From contig CM114271.1 of NCBI GenBank assembly GCA_050084515.1, positions 63,240,001 through 63,304,000 on the forward strand: DNA of 64,000 nucleotides, written 5' to 3'. The notes below the pieces were generated by a model. That model did no database searches and was not told the origin of the DNA. It saw only the letters and a list, made by a program, of their open reading frames with translations. Position numbers and translations under genes: made by a program. Below are positions 1 to 10,062 of this stretch, one piece after another; the stretch's first letter is position 1; every line of letters begins with the position of its first letter. This DNA comes from Blasia pusilla (Eukaryota; Marchantiophyta; Marchantiopsida; Blasiales).

Positions 1-1827
1 TTTGATGTTTCCAATTTCTTTAATAACTTTCTTCTGGAATGTTGATTCTAGACGCGTTTGGGCTTGTTTCGATCGTCTTGTCGAGCTCGTTCTTTTCATA
101 TTATGTAGGTTTCTTAGTTTTTATTCCTTCTCTATAAGCGCTTATTTTTCTGTGCGGGTTTGTTTTAGGTCAATTCCTCCCAAAAGTCTTCCTTGCTCTT
201 TCAACTCCTTACCTTACTGTTTTGCCCCTACATACGTTTGCCATCTCCTTAAGGACATTAGAAATTCATATTCTTGAGCCACCTTTTCCGATACCATATA
301 GATCACTTTTCCTTTTCAATTTTTTAAATATTTTTCTTATGGTAACTTTCAATCATAAATTTCGTACTGCCTAATCTTCTTCTCTCCATCTAAATTTCTT
401 TTGGACCGATTCCACGACTTTTGCTTTGCTCGTTATCCTCATGCTTTCTCCAAACCACGTTTCATATGTCTTTCCTTGTCTTCCATGACTTGCCTACCTT
501 TACTTCTATGTTATCAAAGACAGAGTTGGATTCTCCATCTACTCGCTTATCTGGTTTTACACGCCCTCCTACAACCGTAACCTCTCCTCTTGGTTCACCT
601 CCTCATCGTAGATCTTGCCATTTTCCTCCAAATGCTAATACACCCATTACACTCGCTACTTTTCTTCTAGATTCTCCTCTTCTCCCTTCTTCGCCTTGTC
701 CTATTGAGCCTTATCTTGATCCATTATTATCAAATCCTTCTACTTTGCCATCCCCACATATCTCATCTATGCCCTTGCTTCCAACTCCCATCTATTCTAT
801 CCGAATCTCCCCTCTTCCTCCTCCTCCTCAACAATCACCGTCAATGGTCAACCGTCACCGTCAATGTTCGGCCATCACCATCAACGGTCAACAGTCCACC
901 GTCCGTTGTCCACCCTTTGCTTGCCATTTCCGCCATTACGGAGTGGAGGGTCTTCCACGACGTTCGTTGATTCTCTGATTTGCGTCACCACCACGTACTT
1001 TGTTTTGTCCGCTTCCGTCATCAACCAGTGATGGCAGATGACCTCCGGTTATGGTGTTTGAGTTTTGATTTCATGATGTTTTGTTGTGATTGGTAGCCGC
1101 TCGACGATGATCGAGTACTGTGCCGTGACGCCCGTAGCCGCAACGTGCCACTCGTGGCCGCACCGCACTGTCTCGATCGTGGAACCGCTCCTTCACTAAG
1201 GAGCAGAAGGTGTGAATTGCTGATTGAGGAGGGTATGCCGCCAAGAGCGGCATCCCATTCTCGAGTGCCGTGCTGTTTAATTTGTAGCCGTTCCGTGCCG
1301 CCAGTGCCGCACCGGACCGCTCGACCTGCACCGCATATTGAGGAGGTTGAGCAGCGTCAGTATGAGAGGAGTACGACTTGCTGATTGGAGGAGTTGTCTT
1401 CACGATCGAGTTGGGGTCGAGATTTGCAATTGCTAAGGAGCGACATCGACATATGTTCAGGTTACCCTTTACCTTGCACGTGTGAGGGATTCTGGGATTT
1501 GGGTAGTTTATTTGGGGATATAGGGTTGTGTGGATGCTAAGAGCATCATTCATGTATGTGGTTTAGGGGACATAGATCTGTGTGGGATGTCCGGAGTTGA
1601 GGGTAGGTTATCGATGAGATGATAGCCTGGTCGATTTGCCGCACCACGGCGCGTGTTGCCGCACGTTACACGTCTTGAGGAGGGAGAGTGCAGATTGAGT
1701 GCCATCACGGCGTCCGTTCGGGACTTTGAGAGGCGAGGTGGTGAACCCGAGAGTAGCTCTAGAGGTTTAAGCGGCGTGGCACGAGGTTCCGAGGTCTCCA
1801 CGTGAGGGACCACCTCGATCTCCTTCT
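1..1827. other. no recognisable gene; leader side of MTase-gypsy copy 1
   Basis: I see no conserved coding region here. The first 1000 bases are pyrimidine-rich on the plus strand, and the short open stretches are low-complexity Ser/Pro/Leu translations. Positions 834-905 hold a few degenerate copies of a TCACCGTCAAYGGTCAAC-like unit. From about 1085 to 1850 the base composition becomes GC-richer and resembles the gag region that follows, so this may be the untranslated leader of the gypsy element. No sequence resembling the LTR of copy 2 (42883 or 59196) is visible, so the 5' LTR of copy 1 is missing, diverged or unrecognised. Confidence 0.4.
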
Positions 1828-3175
1828 ATGTCATCGTCAGACGAGGGGGAGGGTGTAGAGGAGTTAGTGAGCACATCGCCACACATTGTGAGTGGTCCTA
1901 CCAGTTAGGCATACGAGATGGACGACCGAGGTAGAGGACCACGTAGGTTTTCAGGTGCAGTAGGCACGATTGAGTTGCACGATTTCACAACAAAGTTTAG
2001 GAAATGGTGCGACTCCGAGCGGGCCAGGAACTCTAGAGAGTTCAAACTGTTTACAACATGGAATGGTCTATTCCAACATTTAGAGGGGGCGCCCATGGAC
2101 GATTACCATGAGTTCTCCCACAAATATAACCACGAGATTGAGGCATGGCGACTCTACTATGACCCACACTATGTGTCATGGACGGAGCCGTCAGGAGAGG
2201 CTACTTCCTCTTCCACTAGGGATGTTTTAGGAGGGGTCACTCGCACTCGAGCAGTTGCACCATCTAGTCGGGTTCATCCCAGGTTCAACCCCATGGTTGA
2301 GTTCTTTGCTAAGTTGAGGACCAGATATCAGGGGGCACGGACGGAGAAGTTGAGGAGCATCCTTGATTTCCACAGCCGCCCAGGTGAGAGTTTGCATGAG
2401 GCTTATACCCGCTTGCGCCGGTTGATCAACATCACTCAGAGGGTGACAGAGGCTCAGACTATCCAGTCATGGTATGCGATGATGAACCGGACCCTGCGGA
2501 CACGGGTGCGGGAGGGGATGCTTCTTATGAATACCTCCCCTACATTGAGAAATGTTTTTCGGACCACCAAAAACATTGAGCGCAACATGGCGGAGGAGAG
2601 TGTAGCCACCATGGGTTCTGGGCGAGAGCAGTCACGATTGGTTGCACCACCTGTGATAGGTCGACTGTGGCACCACGAGCTCAAGGAGGATACCGGGAGG
2701 CCGTGCCAGAAAGACCTGCACCTTCATATGCGGCTCAGCAACAGCTGCCTACTATTACTTATTGGTCATGTGGTGGAGCCCATCATCAGCGCGATTGCAC
2801 TCGTCAGGGTCATGGACGTGTGCCTCAGCATGGAGGATGAGATGTTGCTGCACCAGGAGGTTATCAGTGTGACTATTGTCAGAGGTATGGTCATACACAT
2901 GCTAGGTATTTCAGTTTACATCCTGAGTGACGTCCAGACCGAGGGCCAAAGAGGGCACCAGAGCGAGTAGCCGGTCCGGGTGGGCCTAGAGATCGTGCAG
3001 CAAGTGGTCCCATTGGGGAACGAGGAGCTAGAGTTGCCCGACAGGGTGGTGGAGCTGCCCATGGAGGAGGAAGAGTACCACCACCTAGACACACCGAGGG
3101 AGACGCCGGACGTGAGGCTGGGATGGTTGCTCAGATACCGCAGCTACAGGAGTAGATTGCTGCTATGGCATTGAG
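1828..3175 (+). pseudogene. gag polyprotein of MTase-gypsy copy 1
   Basis: An open stretch from 1918 to 2970 encodes a gag-like capsid region. It contains the segment FSGAVGTIELHDF, a W-rich helical core, and RYQGARTEKLRSILDFHSRP followed by GESLHEAYTRLRRLI, the pattern of the retrotransposon gag domain. An in-phase ATG at 1828 is cut off by a TAG near 1906. Two zinc-knuckle remnants follow in shifted frames: one near 2760-2798 (SCGGAHHQRDC, its first Cys position now Tyr) and one near 2868-2912 (CDYCQRYGHTHAR, its last Cys now Tyr). Gag would form the particle and bind the element RNA. The same region in copy 2 (45810-47100) aligns by eye, with shared FSGAVGTI and GLFQHLEG segments. Both knuckles are damaged by G-to-A type changes. 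Confidence 0.75.
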
Positions 3176-3686
3176 GTAAGCCAATGCCAGATCCGTGGCA
3201 TCGACATCATATGGAGCAGCCCAAGATATGGAGGATCTTGGTTGGATGTGCGGGGTTGCCGCAGTTGTGATGTGTGGAGCAACTGCAGAGTTGGATCCAT
3301 AGCGAGGGAAAGCCAGAAAACAGACTAGGCTTCCTCAGTCTTTCACGTTATCCGAAGTGATGAGGACCCCATCGATGGGTTCTCATTAACGTTTGTGGAG
3401 AGTTGGTGATGTTGTTCATGTGCAAGCACGGAGGGCAATGGGAGAAGCAAGTGCAACGACTCCTATTGTTGATGCTCATGAGGGGCATGTGTCGAGCACG
3501 TTGTTGGGGGCGGCCACCGTTGTGTATCGCACTTCTTCATTTTCTACTTCCGATGTTATGACGTCGGGGGGTACGCCCGCCAAGGCTTTTTGGCTGGTCG
3601 CTTCACTATGGGAGCGGGGAGTTGGAGTTTCTGCATCACGTTCAGAGGTGATTGCAGAGGAGGTGATGGACCTGCCCTTGGAGTGA

Positions 3687-4200
3687 ATGCTCGGGCTGTC
3701 CATGTCAGATTCATGGAAGGCTACGGCTGCTAGGATGGCAGAGATGCCCCCTAGACCCGCGATAGAGCGTGCCATGGCTTATCGTGGTGTTGTGTTGCTG
3801 GATAACCGAGGAGAGGTCTTCGAGTTGGTGAGTCTCGAAGGTAGAGCTTTTGGTCCGCAACGCGTCTTGTTGGATTCAAGAGCGTAACCCTTGATGTTGG
3901 GGAAAGCGTCATTCAGAGGATTGGGCTTGACGAGAGCCGATGTGGAGAGTTGTCCATTCCAGATACAGACATCCTTGGGTGGAGCAAGTACCACACAGTT
4001 TATCACTCGACAGGAGGTCGTGGTGAGGATTCGCCCGAGACATCCTACAAATGAGTCCGTGGTGCGAGCCAAGGCGATAGTGATTGATGTAGAGCCCTAC
4101 GACGTTCTTGGTTGGTAGAGCAGTGTTATGCCCGATGGGGTTTTCCTTGGATTACTGGGAGGAGTCAGCATCCTATAGACCAAGATGGCAATTAGATGGT
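3687..4200 (+). pseudogene. retropepsin-like protease domain of MTase-gypsy copy 1
   Basis: The translation contains VLLDSRA followed by a TAA stop and PLMLGKA near 3866-3905. This is the retropepsin active-site pattern (hydrophobic-hydrophobic-D-S/T-G-A) with Gly changed to Arg (GGA to AGA). About 65 residues later comes AIVIDVEPYDVL with a V-G-R continuation, the usual second-half signature near the flap end. The domain would cleave the gag-pol polyprotein. It sits directly upstream of the methyltransferase in the same general reading direction. It is inactive here because of the Gly-to-Arg change and the stop. The corresponding part of copy 2 ends at 47997, where the CACTA-like unit is inserted. 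Confidence 0.65.
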
Positions 4201-5835
4201 GGGCGCCTTAGCTCATTACCCGCTCGATTCATAAGTGCAGTGATCGAGCGACGTCTAGGAGAGGTGGCAACCTTAGCAGCATTTAGTAGTGCCATCACTT
4301 GGCCTAGTGATTTGATTGAGGGACATGTCCATGCAGAGGATACTCCCATTCCTGACACTTCTATGGAGAGGAGTGTTATGGTAGCCGCATCATTTTGTGG
4401 AGGAGAGGTGCTATTTTGGGGCTTGACTGAGGAGCTTCGACGATTGGCAGATGAGCACGTGCAGACCGCGTGGAGCGAGGCGTTTGTACCGGAGCGTGAC
4501 GGGTCTGAGGAATCCGAGGTAGCGGGGAGTGCTACGATGATATCCTTGGATGCCACACCCATTGTGTGGTGTATCCCGGAGGAGAGTATTTGAGTGTTAG
4601 ATCTGTTTGGAAGGATTAGCACCAAGTTAGTTGCTGTTTTGCAAGCAGGAGTGCGAGTGCAGTAATACCTGTATGTGGAGAGTGATGATGTTGCAAGGCG
4701 CGTCTCACTACGGCATTTGGCACAGTTACGCCTATGTTTTCCCAACTTATTGTCTGTGTCCGCAGTACAGGGGCACTAGAGCTCCCTACCGAGGGATATT
4801 TCGTTGTTGGGGGCGCAAGACTTAGAGCGGGTAGGGACCATTAATTTAGTTATTGCCGGTTGGCCATGTTAGGGCCAATCGAGTACTAGACGAGGCAGTG
4901 GGTTGGCTGACACTCGGTCCTGGTTATTTTGGGAGATGTTGAGGGTCTTACGGTAGTTGCAGGAGCACTAGTCCCATTCTCCATCCTACATTCAGAAGAA
5001 TGTGCCGATCTTAGGAGACTCTAGGTCACGGGTGGTTATGAGTGCTCATGAGGTGCGTGCCTGGATCGGCCTAGCAGTGTTCTTGGATGCGGCGAATGTA
5101 GGTTCTAGAGCCCATCGCCCGCGTCTATGGTGGACCAACTTAGTTCTCCATGCAGTGTTACGGAGGGCGTATGCGAGAGTGGAGCCCCCCTCCCATTTGT
5201 TAGTGGATTCCATTTTGGATCTAGGTTGTCGATCACAAGCAATGAGGCACGATGATCGACCACCGTTGAATGTGGTCAACATGATAGGCACGCCGCGGGC
5301 AGCCTTGCCCACGTTTGTGAGTTTTCCCGCTTCCTATGCATACAAGGAGGCCGGTCCTGGCCTGGTTTGGGATGACTAGGCTCAGCAATTGGTGGAGCCC
5401 AACGCCGACGAGAGAAAGCGAGCGATGGGATTTCCCACAAGAGTGACGGTAGTACCGTGAGTGTCAGAGGCATCACGATACCATGTCTTGGGTCAGGTGA
5501 TGGACCTAAACTGCTTGACATGGATCCTCAACTTGGGAGTGGCTGAGCAGCGCCATATGAGATTGCGACAGATCACAGCGGCTGCGTTGGTGAGCTCCAT
5601 GCCTACCGAGACGGTGGAGGCAATGGCTAGGGGCGAGATCCGAAGAGATCTACACATCAGGCGAGAGTGGGAGAGACACCCTTGGACTTCTTTGGATGTT
5701 TTGCAGGTACGTCAGGAGATGATAGCCACAGCATCAAGCGTGGTTCAGGGCACTACACGTGCACGAGATCAGAGTTTGCAACTGGCTGTAGGAGAGTGGC
5801 CGAGTGTTGTTGTTCGCGATAAGGTTGCACCATAG
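4108..5835 (+). pseudogene. cytosine-5 DNA methyltransferase domain inside gypsy pol, copy 1
   Basis: A single frame from 4108 to 5835 has no frameshift and eight in-frame stops (4591, 4663, 4777, 4870, 4954, 4969, 5377, 5458). It carries C5-methyltransferase motifs in canonical order: motif I VLDLFGRIST at 4594 (second Gly now Arg), motif IV AGWPC at about 4855-4869 with the catalytic Cys codon at 4867-4869 followed by a TAG where Gln is expected, a motif VI remnant KNV at 4996-5004 (Glu of ENV now Lys), motif VIII-like HRPRLWWTN near 5120-5150, and motif IX/X RAMGFPTRVT plus YHVLGQVMDLNCLTWIL at about 5425-5530. The order I-IV-VI-VIII-X matches DNMT1/CMT/DNMT3 enzymes and not the permuted DRM order. 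The role would be methylation of cytosine in DNA by S-adenosylmethionine. It lies between protease and RT, apparently as part of the polyprotein. Copy 2 retains FGGISTG, PCQ and ENV. The assignment rests on motifs only. Confidence 0.85.
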
Positions 5836-5871
5836 CAACCACCGATACCCGCGCTGGAGAGTCCTACTGTA

Positions 5872-7396
5872 GTCATGATGGAGACTTGGGAGCTAGATAT
5901 GGGCCCTAAGTTGACAGGAGGAGAGCGGCGCCGGATACATCAGTTCCTCAGGAGTTATAGGAGCTGCTTTGCATTTAGCGTGGAGGATTTCGGTACGCTG
6001 AAGGGACCAGGGATCCGCATTGAGTTGTCGAGTGAAACGCCGATCTTCCGACGATCCTACAAGTACAGTGATATGGAGAGGGCTCTGATTTAGAGGAGGA
6101 GCCAGGACTTGGTCGAAGCAGGTTTAGTGGAGATGTCACACGGGGAGTAGGCATCTGCCAATGTCATGCTTGCCAAGAAGGATGTGCATGGCAAGTGGAC
6201 GGATAGGCGGATGTGTGGGGATTACCGACCTATCAATCGGTAGACGAAGTCTGATAGGTATGCCATGCTTACCCTTGAAGAGATTTTTGATGCGATTAGT
6301 CATGCAAAGGTCTTCAGTTCATTGGATTTGTGAGCCGGATACCATCAATTGCCTATCAGATTGGAGGATAGGCAGAAGACGGAATTTTGGGGCATCGATC
6401 CTCACGGGAAAGATTGTTTGTACTTGTGGCGGTTCTTACCATTTGGGTAGGATGAGTTTCACAGGGTCATGGATAGGATCTTAGGCTGGTCTGGATTTTG
6501 TTATGTGTTATATTGATGATATTGTAGTCTTTAGCGCCACGGATTAGGAGCATGAGCGACATCTAGAGGAGGTATTTTGACGATTGCAATTATATGGGCT
6601 AAAGCTACATCCAGGCAAGTGCAAGTTCTTCTACGACCAGATTGAGTACTTGGGTCACACGATATACCCAAGGGGCCTTGGTGCTCAGCAGACGAAGGTA
6701 GAGGCTATCTCACGCATTCCACGCCCTACAGATGTGAGCCGTGTTTGCGCATTCGTGGGATTGAAAAACTTCTATCGGCGGTATTTCAAGGGATTCATTT
6801 TGATTGCGAAGCTGCTAATCTTGCTAACCAAGGTGGATCACGAGTGGCACAGGGGGGATGAGCAGGAGCGAGCATTTGAGTTGCTCAAGGAGAGGTTGTC
6901 ATCTGCGCCCATCTTCAGGAGACCAATCAGGGGGCGTCCTTTCCAATTGCACACACATTGGAGCATGTTGGGGTTTGGAGCGGTGCCCACCCAGCATGAT
7001 GATGAGGGTAGAGAGTTCGTGGTGGCTTACGCTAGCAACTCAAACAACGCTGCAGAGGCAAAGTACAACTCATATAAGGGTGAGTGCTTGGCTGGAGTGT
7101 GGACTGTTGCGCATTTGAGGTGTTACTTATTCGACAACCCCTTAACCATCATCAATGATCATCAACCACTGAAGTGGTTGATGGAGTCCGAAAAGCTTAC
7201 AGGGAAGCTTGCGAGATGGGCTGTGTTGTTTCAAGAGTATGATTTTCAGGTGGTAAATAGACCTGGTACGCTCAACCAGGATGCAGATGGGTTGAGTCGT
7301 AACCCATCCTCGAGTCAGCGACATGCAACTGGAGCTCGATGGCATGGAGAGAGTGATGAGGAGTCAGTGCTAGGATGGCACGCGTCAGCCTATTAA
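5872..7396 (+). pseudogene. reverse transcriptase and RNase H of MTase-gypsy copy 1
   Basis: The RT begins with RRIHQFLRSYRSCFAFSVED and continues through MLAKKDVHGKWT, the RMCGDYRPINR segment, FSSLDL, AGYHQLPI and CYIDDIVVFS near 6508-6535, the gypsy-type catalytic YIDD box. After the RT come KCKFFYDQIEYLGH and the connection region, then an RNase H with SKAN-like and NDHQPLKWL segments (near 7155-7190) ending in a DADGLSR motif at about 7280. The RT portion is broken by several TAG and TGA codons, including one directly before AGYHQL. The segment 6584-7396 is open throughout. The function is cDNA synthesis and removal of template RNA. In copy 2 the same region has lost the early RT motifs and most of RNase H by deletion. 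Confidence 0.9.
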
Positions 7397-7681
7397 GGCA
7401 TGTTGGCTATGGAGAGCAAGAGTGTGGAGACTTCAATGGCGAGGTCTAATGGAGAGTCCTTGGATCCCGAGGCCAGTGAGGAGACTTCAGGTGGCCAAGA
7501 TATTCATGATAATGGAGTAGTCTTGGAGTACCTTCGTACTGGCAGCGTTGCGAGCACTATGGGTGCTAGAGAGCGGGATCGGATCCTAGAGGGGGCCAGA
7601 CGGTTCCATTGGGAGGAGACACATGTTTTGAGGGTTTGGGAGGATGGTAGAGTACACGTAGTGCCACATCCTTCGCCATGA

Positions 7682-8760
7682 GCACGACTAGTGCAGCATG
7701 CCCACCAGGAGTTGGATCACTTTGGGGTAAAGTGGACGTACATCTTGCTCCAGATTCACTATTGGTGGCAAGGCATGCAGACTAACGTTCAGCAGTTTGT
7801 TGCCAGGTGCATGGTGTGTGATTGGGTATGAGCATCGTTCAATGCTCCGACTCCATAGTTGCATCCATTACCGATCATGGGCTGAGGTTGTAGATGGAGT
7901 TTGGATTTTGCAGGACCTTTGCCTTTGACGGAGCGTCACAATCATTATGTGTTGGTGATGATCGAGTTGGTTGCATTGCCTGACAAAGCAAGTGAGGGAT
8001 TAGCTTATGCTTTCCTTAACAGAGTGCTCAATCATTATGGCGTACCGGCTGAGGTGTTGACAGACCAGGGTACCAAGTTTTGCGGTGAGTTCCAAGCCTT
8101 GTGTGATCAGGCGTTGATGGACCACCGCACGAATTCGCAAGATCATCCCGAGACGGATGGATTAGCGGAGAGAGTTGTGCAGACGGTGAAAAGGGTTTTA
8201 CGCAAGTATGGCTTGCAGAGAGGTTACCTAGGAGATTGGGACCTCTAGTTGTTGTGGTTGGCGATGGGATACAGATTCAGTGAGGAGACACCCTTAGCGT
8301 CTTTTTCACCGTTCTTGCTACTTTCTGGCCGAGAGCCTAATTTACCAGCAGCTGGTGAGGTGCTGGACCTTGATGACCCAGATGTATGGATGCGAGCATA
8401 TTCTTAGAGGGCTGAGTTGTTTTGGAGAGTGATGCCCATGGCGTTCGAGAACTTGGCGATTGCATAGCATCGGGATACATTGAGGTATGCGACTATTCGG
8501 GGTGGTGGTTATCTACCAACTATCCAGAGGTTTCATCAGGGAGATTATTGTCTACTTGCAGCAGACGGCACCAACAACGTTGGATGTGACTACACAGCGC
8601 ACTATGCTGAGAGTGCGTGACATTTTGCCATCCGATGCTCTCTTGCTAGAAGGACGCGATGGTATGGTATGGAAGGACTATGTGCATAATTTTGCGCCAT
8701 GTCACCTTCCTAGCATTAATGGTACAATAGATCCGAGCTCAGTAGTACTTCCTGTAGGCT
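7682..8760 (+). pseudogene. integrase of MTase-gypsy copy 1
   Basis: An H-H-C-C zinc-binding segment is seen at about 7697-7820 (HQELDHFG followed by CMVC). The catalytic core follows with SLDFAGPLP near 7895 (first Asp), LTDQGTKF near 8055 (second Asp) and ETDGLAERVV near 8150 (Glu), giving a D,D,E triad. The C-terminal part, partly in a shifted frame (8487-8760), shows the GDYVYL-like segment followed by LQQTAPTTLDV and LLEGRDGMVWKDYV, then runs directly into the PHD finger. The enzyme would insert element cDNA into the host genome. TAG/TGA codons interrupt it near 7829, 8248 and 8407. The continuous homology with 57720-58800 of copy 2 shows that the region after the core belongs to the same protein. 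Confidence 0.85.
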
Positions 8761-8765
8761 TGCGT

Positions 8766-8906
8766 TGCATGTTGTGCGGTTTTGCTTGTGGTGCGGCCAC
8801 GATGCTAGTCTGTGATGGATGTTCCAGAGGTTGGCATATGGCATGTTTGATGCCATCTCTCTTTAGGGTTCCTCGGGGACGATGGATGTGTCCCAAATGT
8901 ACATAG
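8766..8906 (+). pseudogene. PHD finger at the C-terminus of the gypsy polyprotein, copy 1
   Basis: The final 47 codons before the stop give CMLC, then LVCDGCSRGWHMACL, then RGRWMCPKCT, that is C-x2-C, C-x2-C-x4-H-x2-C and W-x-C-x2-C, the Cys4-His-Cys3 spacing of a PHD finger. All eight zinc ligands and the conserved Trp are present in this copy. PHD fingers usually bind histone H3 tails, and some read the H3K4 methylation state. At the end of an integrase this would be analogous to the chromodomain of chromoviruses, that is, a chromatin-targeting module. This is family knowledge; binding specificity cannot be read from the sequence. In copy 2 the same finger has one ligand replaced. Confidence 0.85.
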
Positions 8907-9059
8907 AGGATACACTAGGTAGGTTTTGATTCCGACTTTTTCTGTGACATGGATGATAGGAAAGAGACTAACGATGAGGCCATATGAGCACCCGGCCTTT
9001 CTGCTCTTAGCATCCTAGAGATGTATGTCCTGGTAGGTAGGGATAGATGGCTATCTGGA

Positions 9060-9193
9060 GTAAGAGGGACCTAACCACCAGCTAGGGGGGCGATTGGAGA
9101 TATTTTGGTACTTCTTGCCTCTGTGTATGGATGCCATGAGTTAGCATGGGATCGTGTGTGTGTTAGATGACAACGATGTATGTTGTGTAACAA
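9060..9193 (+). repeat. purine-rich tract and terminal block of MTase-gypsy copy 1
   Basis: After the PHD stop and about 150 bases of untranslated sequence comes CAGCTAGGGGGGCGA, a plausible polypurine tract. It is followed by a block of roughly 110 bases ending ATGTGTATGCGCACGACA at 9193. The same tract-plus-block arrangement occurs in copy 2 at about 59040-59193, and the block alone recurs at 59669-59809. The next base starts LINE-A-like sequence. The block therefore behaves as the start of, or all that is left of, the 3' LTR. Confidence 0.5.
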
Positions 9194-9241
9194 TGTGTAT
9201 GCGCACGACACCCTTCTACTTCTCCATTTGTACCAAAGGTT

Positions 9242-9994
9242 TGTTGCATACCTTGTGGTAAGGAGTTTGCTCCTAATGAGATCAAAAGACATCAACAGTA
9301 CTGTCGATCCATACATAGGCCTAACCCGATACCACCCCCTACTCCACTCCCCACAACAACTGCTTGGACTTGGTTAAGCTAAATTGATCTCCTTCGCTCT
9401 TTCCATCCAGGTCTTCCTCGTCCTAGACTCTATATTCGCATTCCTATTGCTCTTCGCCCCATCACCCAACAAGCTTTGATTTTCCCATTAGAAAGGTTAG
9501 CGCGTAATCCCACAGACATCAATGCTTCGTATCTCCTATTACTCTTCCCACAATGGGTTTTAGTCCTTCCTCCAAGGGGTGGTGCAACGGGTCATTGTGA
9601 AACCTCCATACGTATTCAACGCTTTATGTGTGGGGATTGGGAGAATCTTCAGAATGAGCATGTACTTCAAGCGGAGGCCTTAGCTACGGCTCATCCCACT
9701 CAACATGCCAATCATGGGAGGCCTTCAATACAACAACGCCTTCGACGAAGTCTACTTTTGGGGCAGGTTGGTGAGTTTTCACGTGCAGCTCGAGCATTGG
9801 GTCCTCTTTCTCCGGTGGTTCCAAGTGCAGAAATAGTGGCTCTCTTAGAAGCTCTTCATCCTCCTTCAAGTGGCGATGCTCCACCTTTTGTGGAAGACTA
9901 TACAACAAACCTTGACTTGGAGCTTGACTTGGAAGTTACACAAGGGCTTTTCTGCATACTCCTCGCTTATCAGCAAGCGGGCTGTCACGGATAG
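9242..9994 (+). pseudogene. LINE-A N-terminal region with zinc finger
   Basis: The frame starting at 9242 gives CCIPCGKEFAPNEIKRHQQYC, a C-x2-C-x12-H-x4-C zinc finger, as found at the N-terminus of endonuclease-type LINE proteins where it helps bind target DNA. A TAA at 9380 interrupts the frame, which then continues in phase through 9476-9994. That part includes QRLRRSLLLGQVGEFSRAAR and a segment ending LEALHPP. Proteins of this LINE type commonly have such an R-G-E-x-S-R-A-A-R-A-L block before the RT. The frame is lost near 9994, about 70 bases before the RT frame opens. The true start codon cannot be fixed. Confidence 0.65.
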
Positions 9995-10062
9995 TTTTTA
10001 AGCATCTCTACGATTGCTTTATCCCAGCAGATTCAGCAAGTGGCTTTGTCTCTCTATAGAAG

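Larger units (their letters stand above)
1828..9193 (+). mobile_element. Ty3/gypsy retrotransposon with cytosine methyltransferase and PHD finger, copy 1 (decayed)
   Basis: Domains in order on the plus strand: gag (1828-3175), protease (about 3690-4200), cytosine-5 DNA methyltransferase (4594-5530), RT (5872-6560), RNase H (about 6840-7330), integrase (7690-8620), PHD finger (8766-8903), then a purine-rich tract near 9083 and a terminal block ending GCGCACGACA at 9193. The protease-RT-RNase H-integrase order places it in Ty3/gypsy. Insertion of a methyltransferase between protease and RT and of a PHD finger after integrase is the unusual part. The element is dead: many in-frame TAG, TGA and TAA codons but few frameshifts. 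A second copy lies at 42883-59809. The left boundary is uncertain because no 5' LTR was found. LINE-A begins directly after the right boundary. Confidence 0.85.

Noticed and set aside
421-978. 185-codon open frame as a host gene
   Set aside because: Ser/Pro-rich translation of pyrimidine-rich DNA, with a second overlapping frame open over the same bases.
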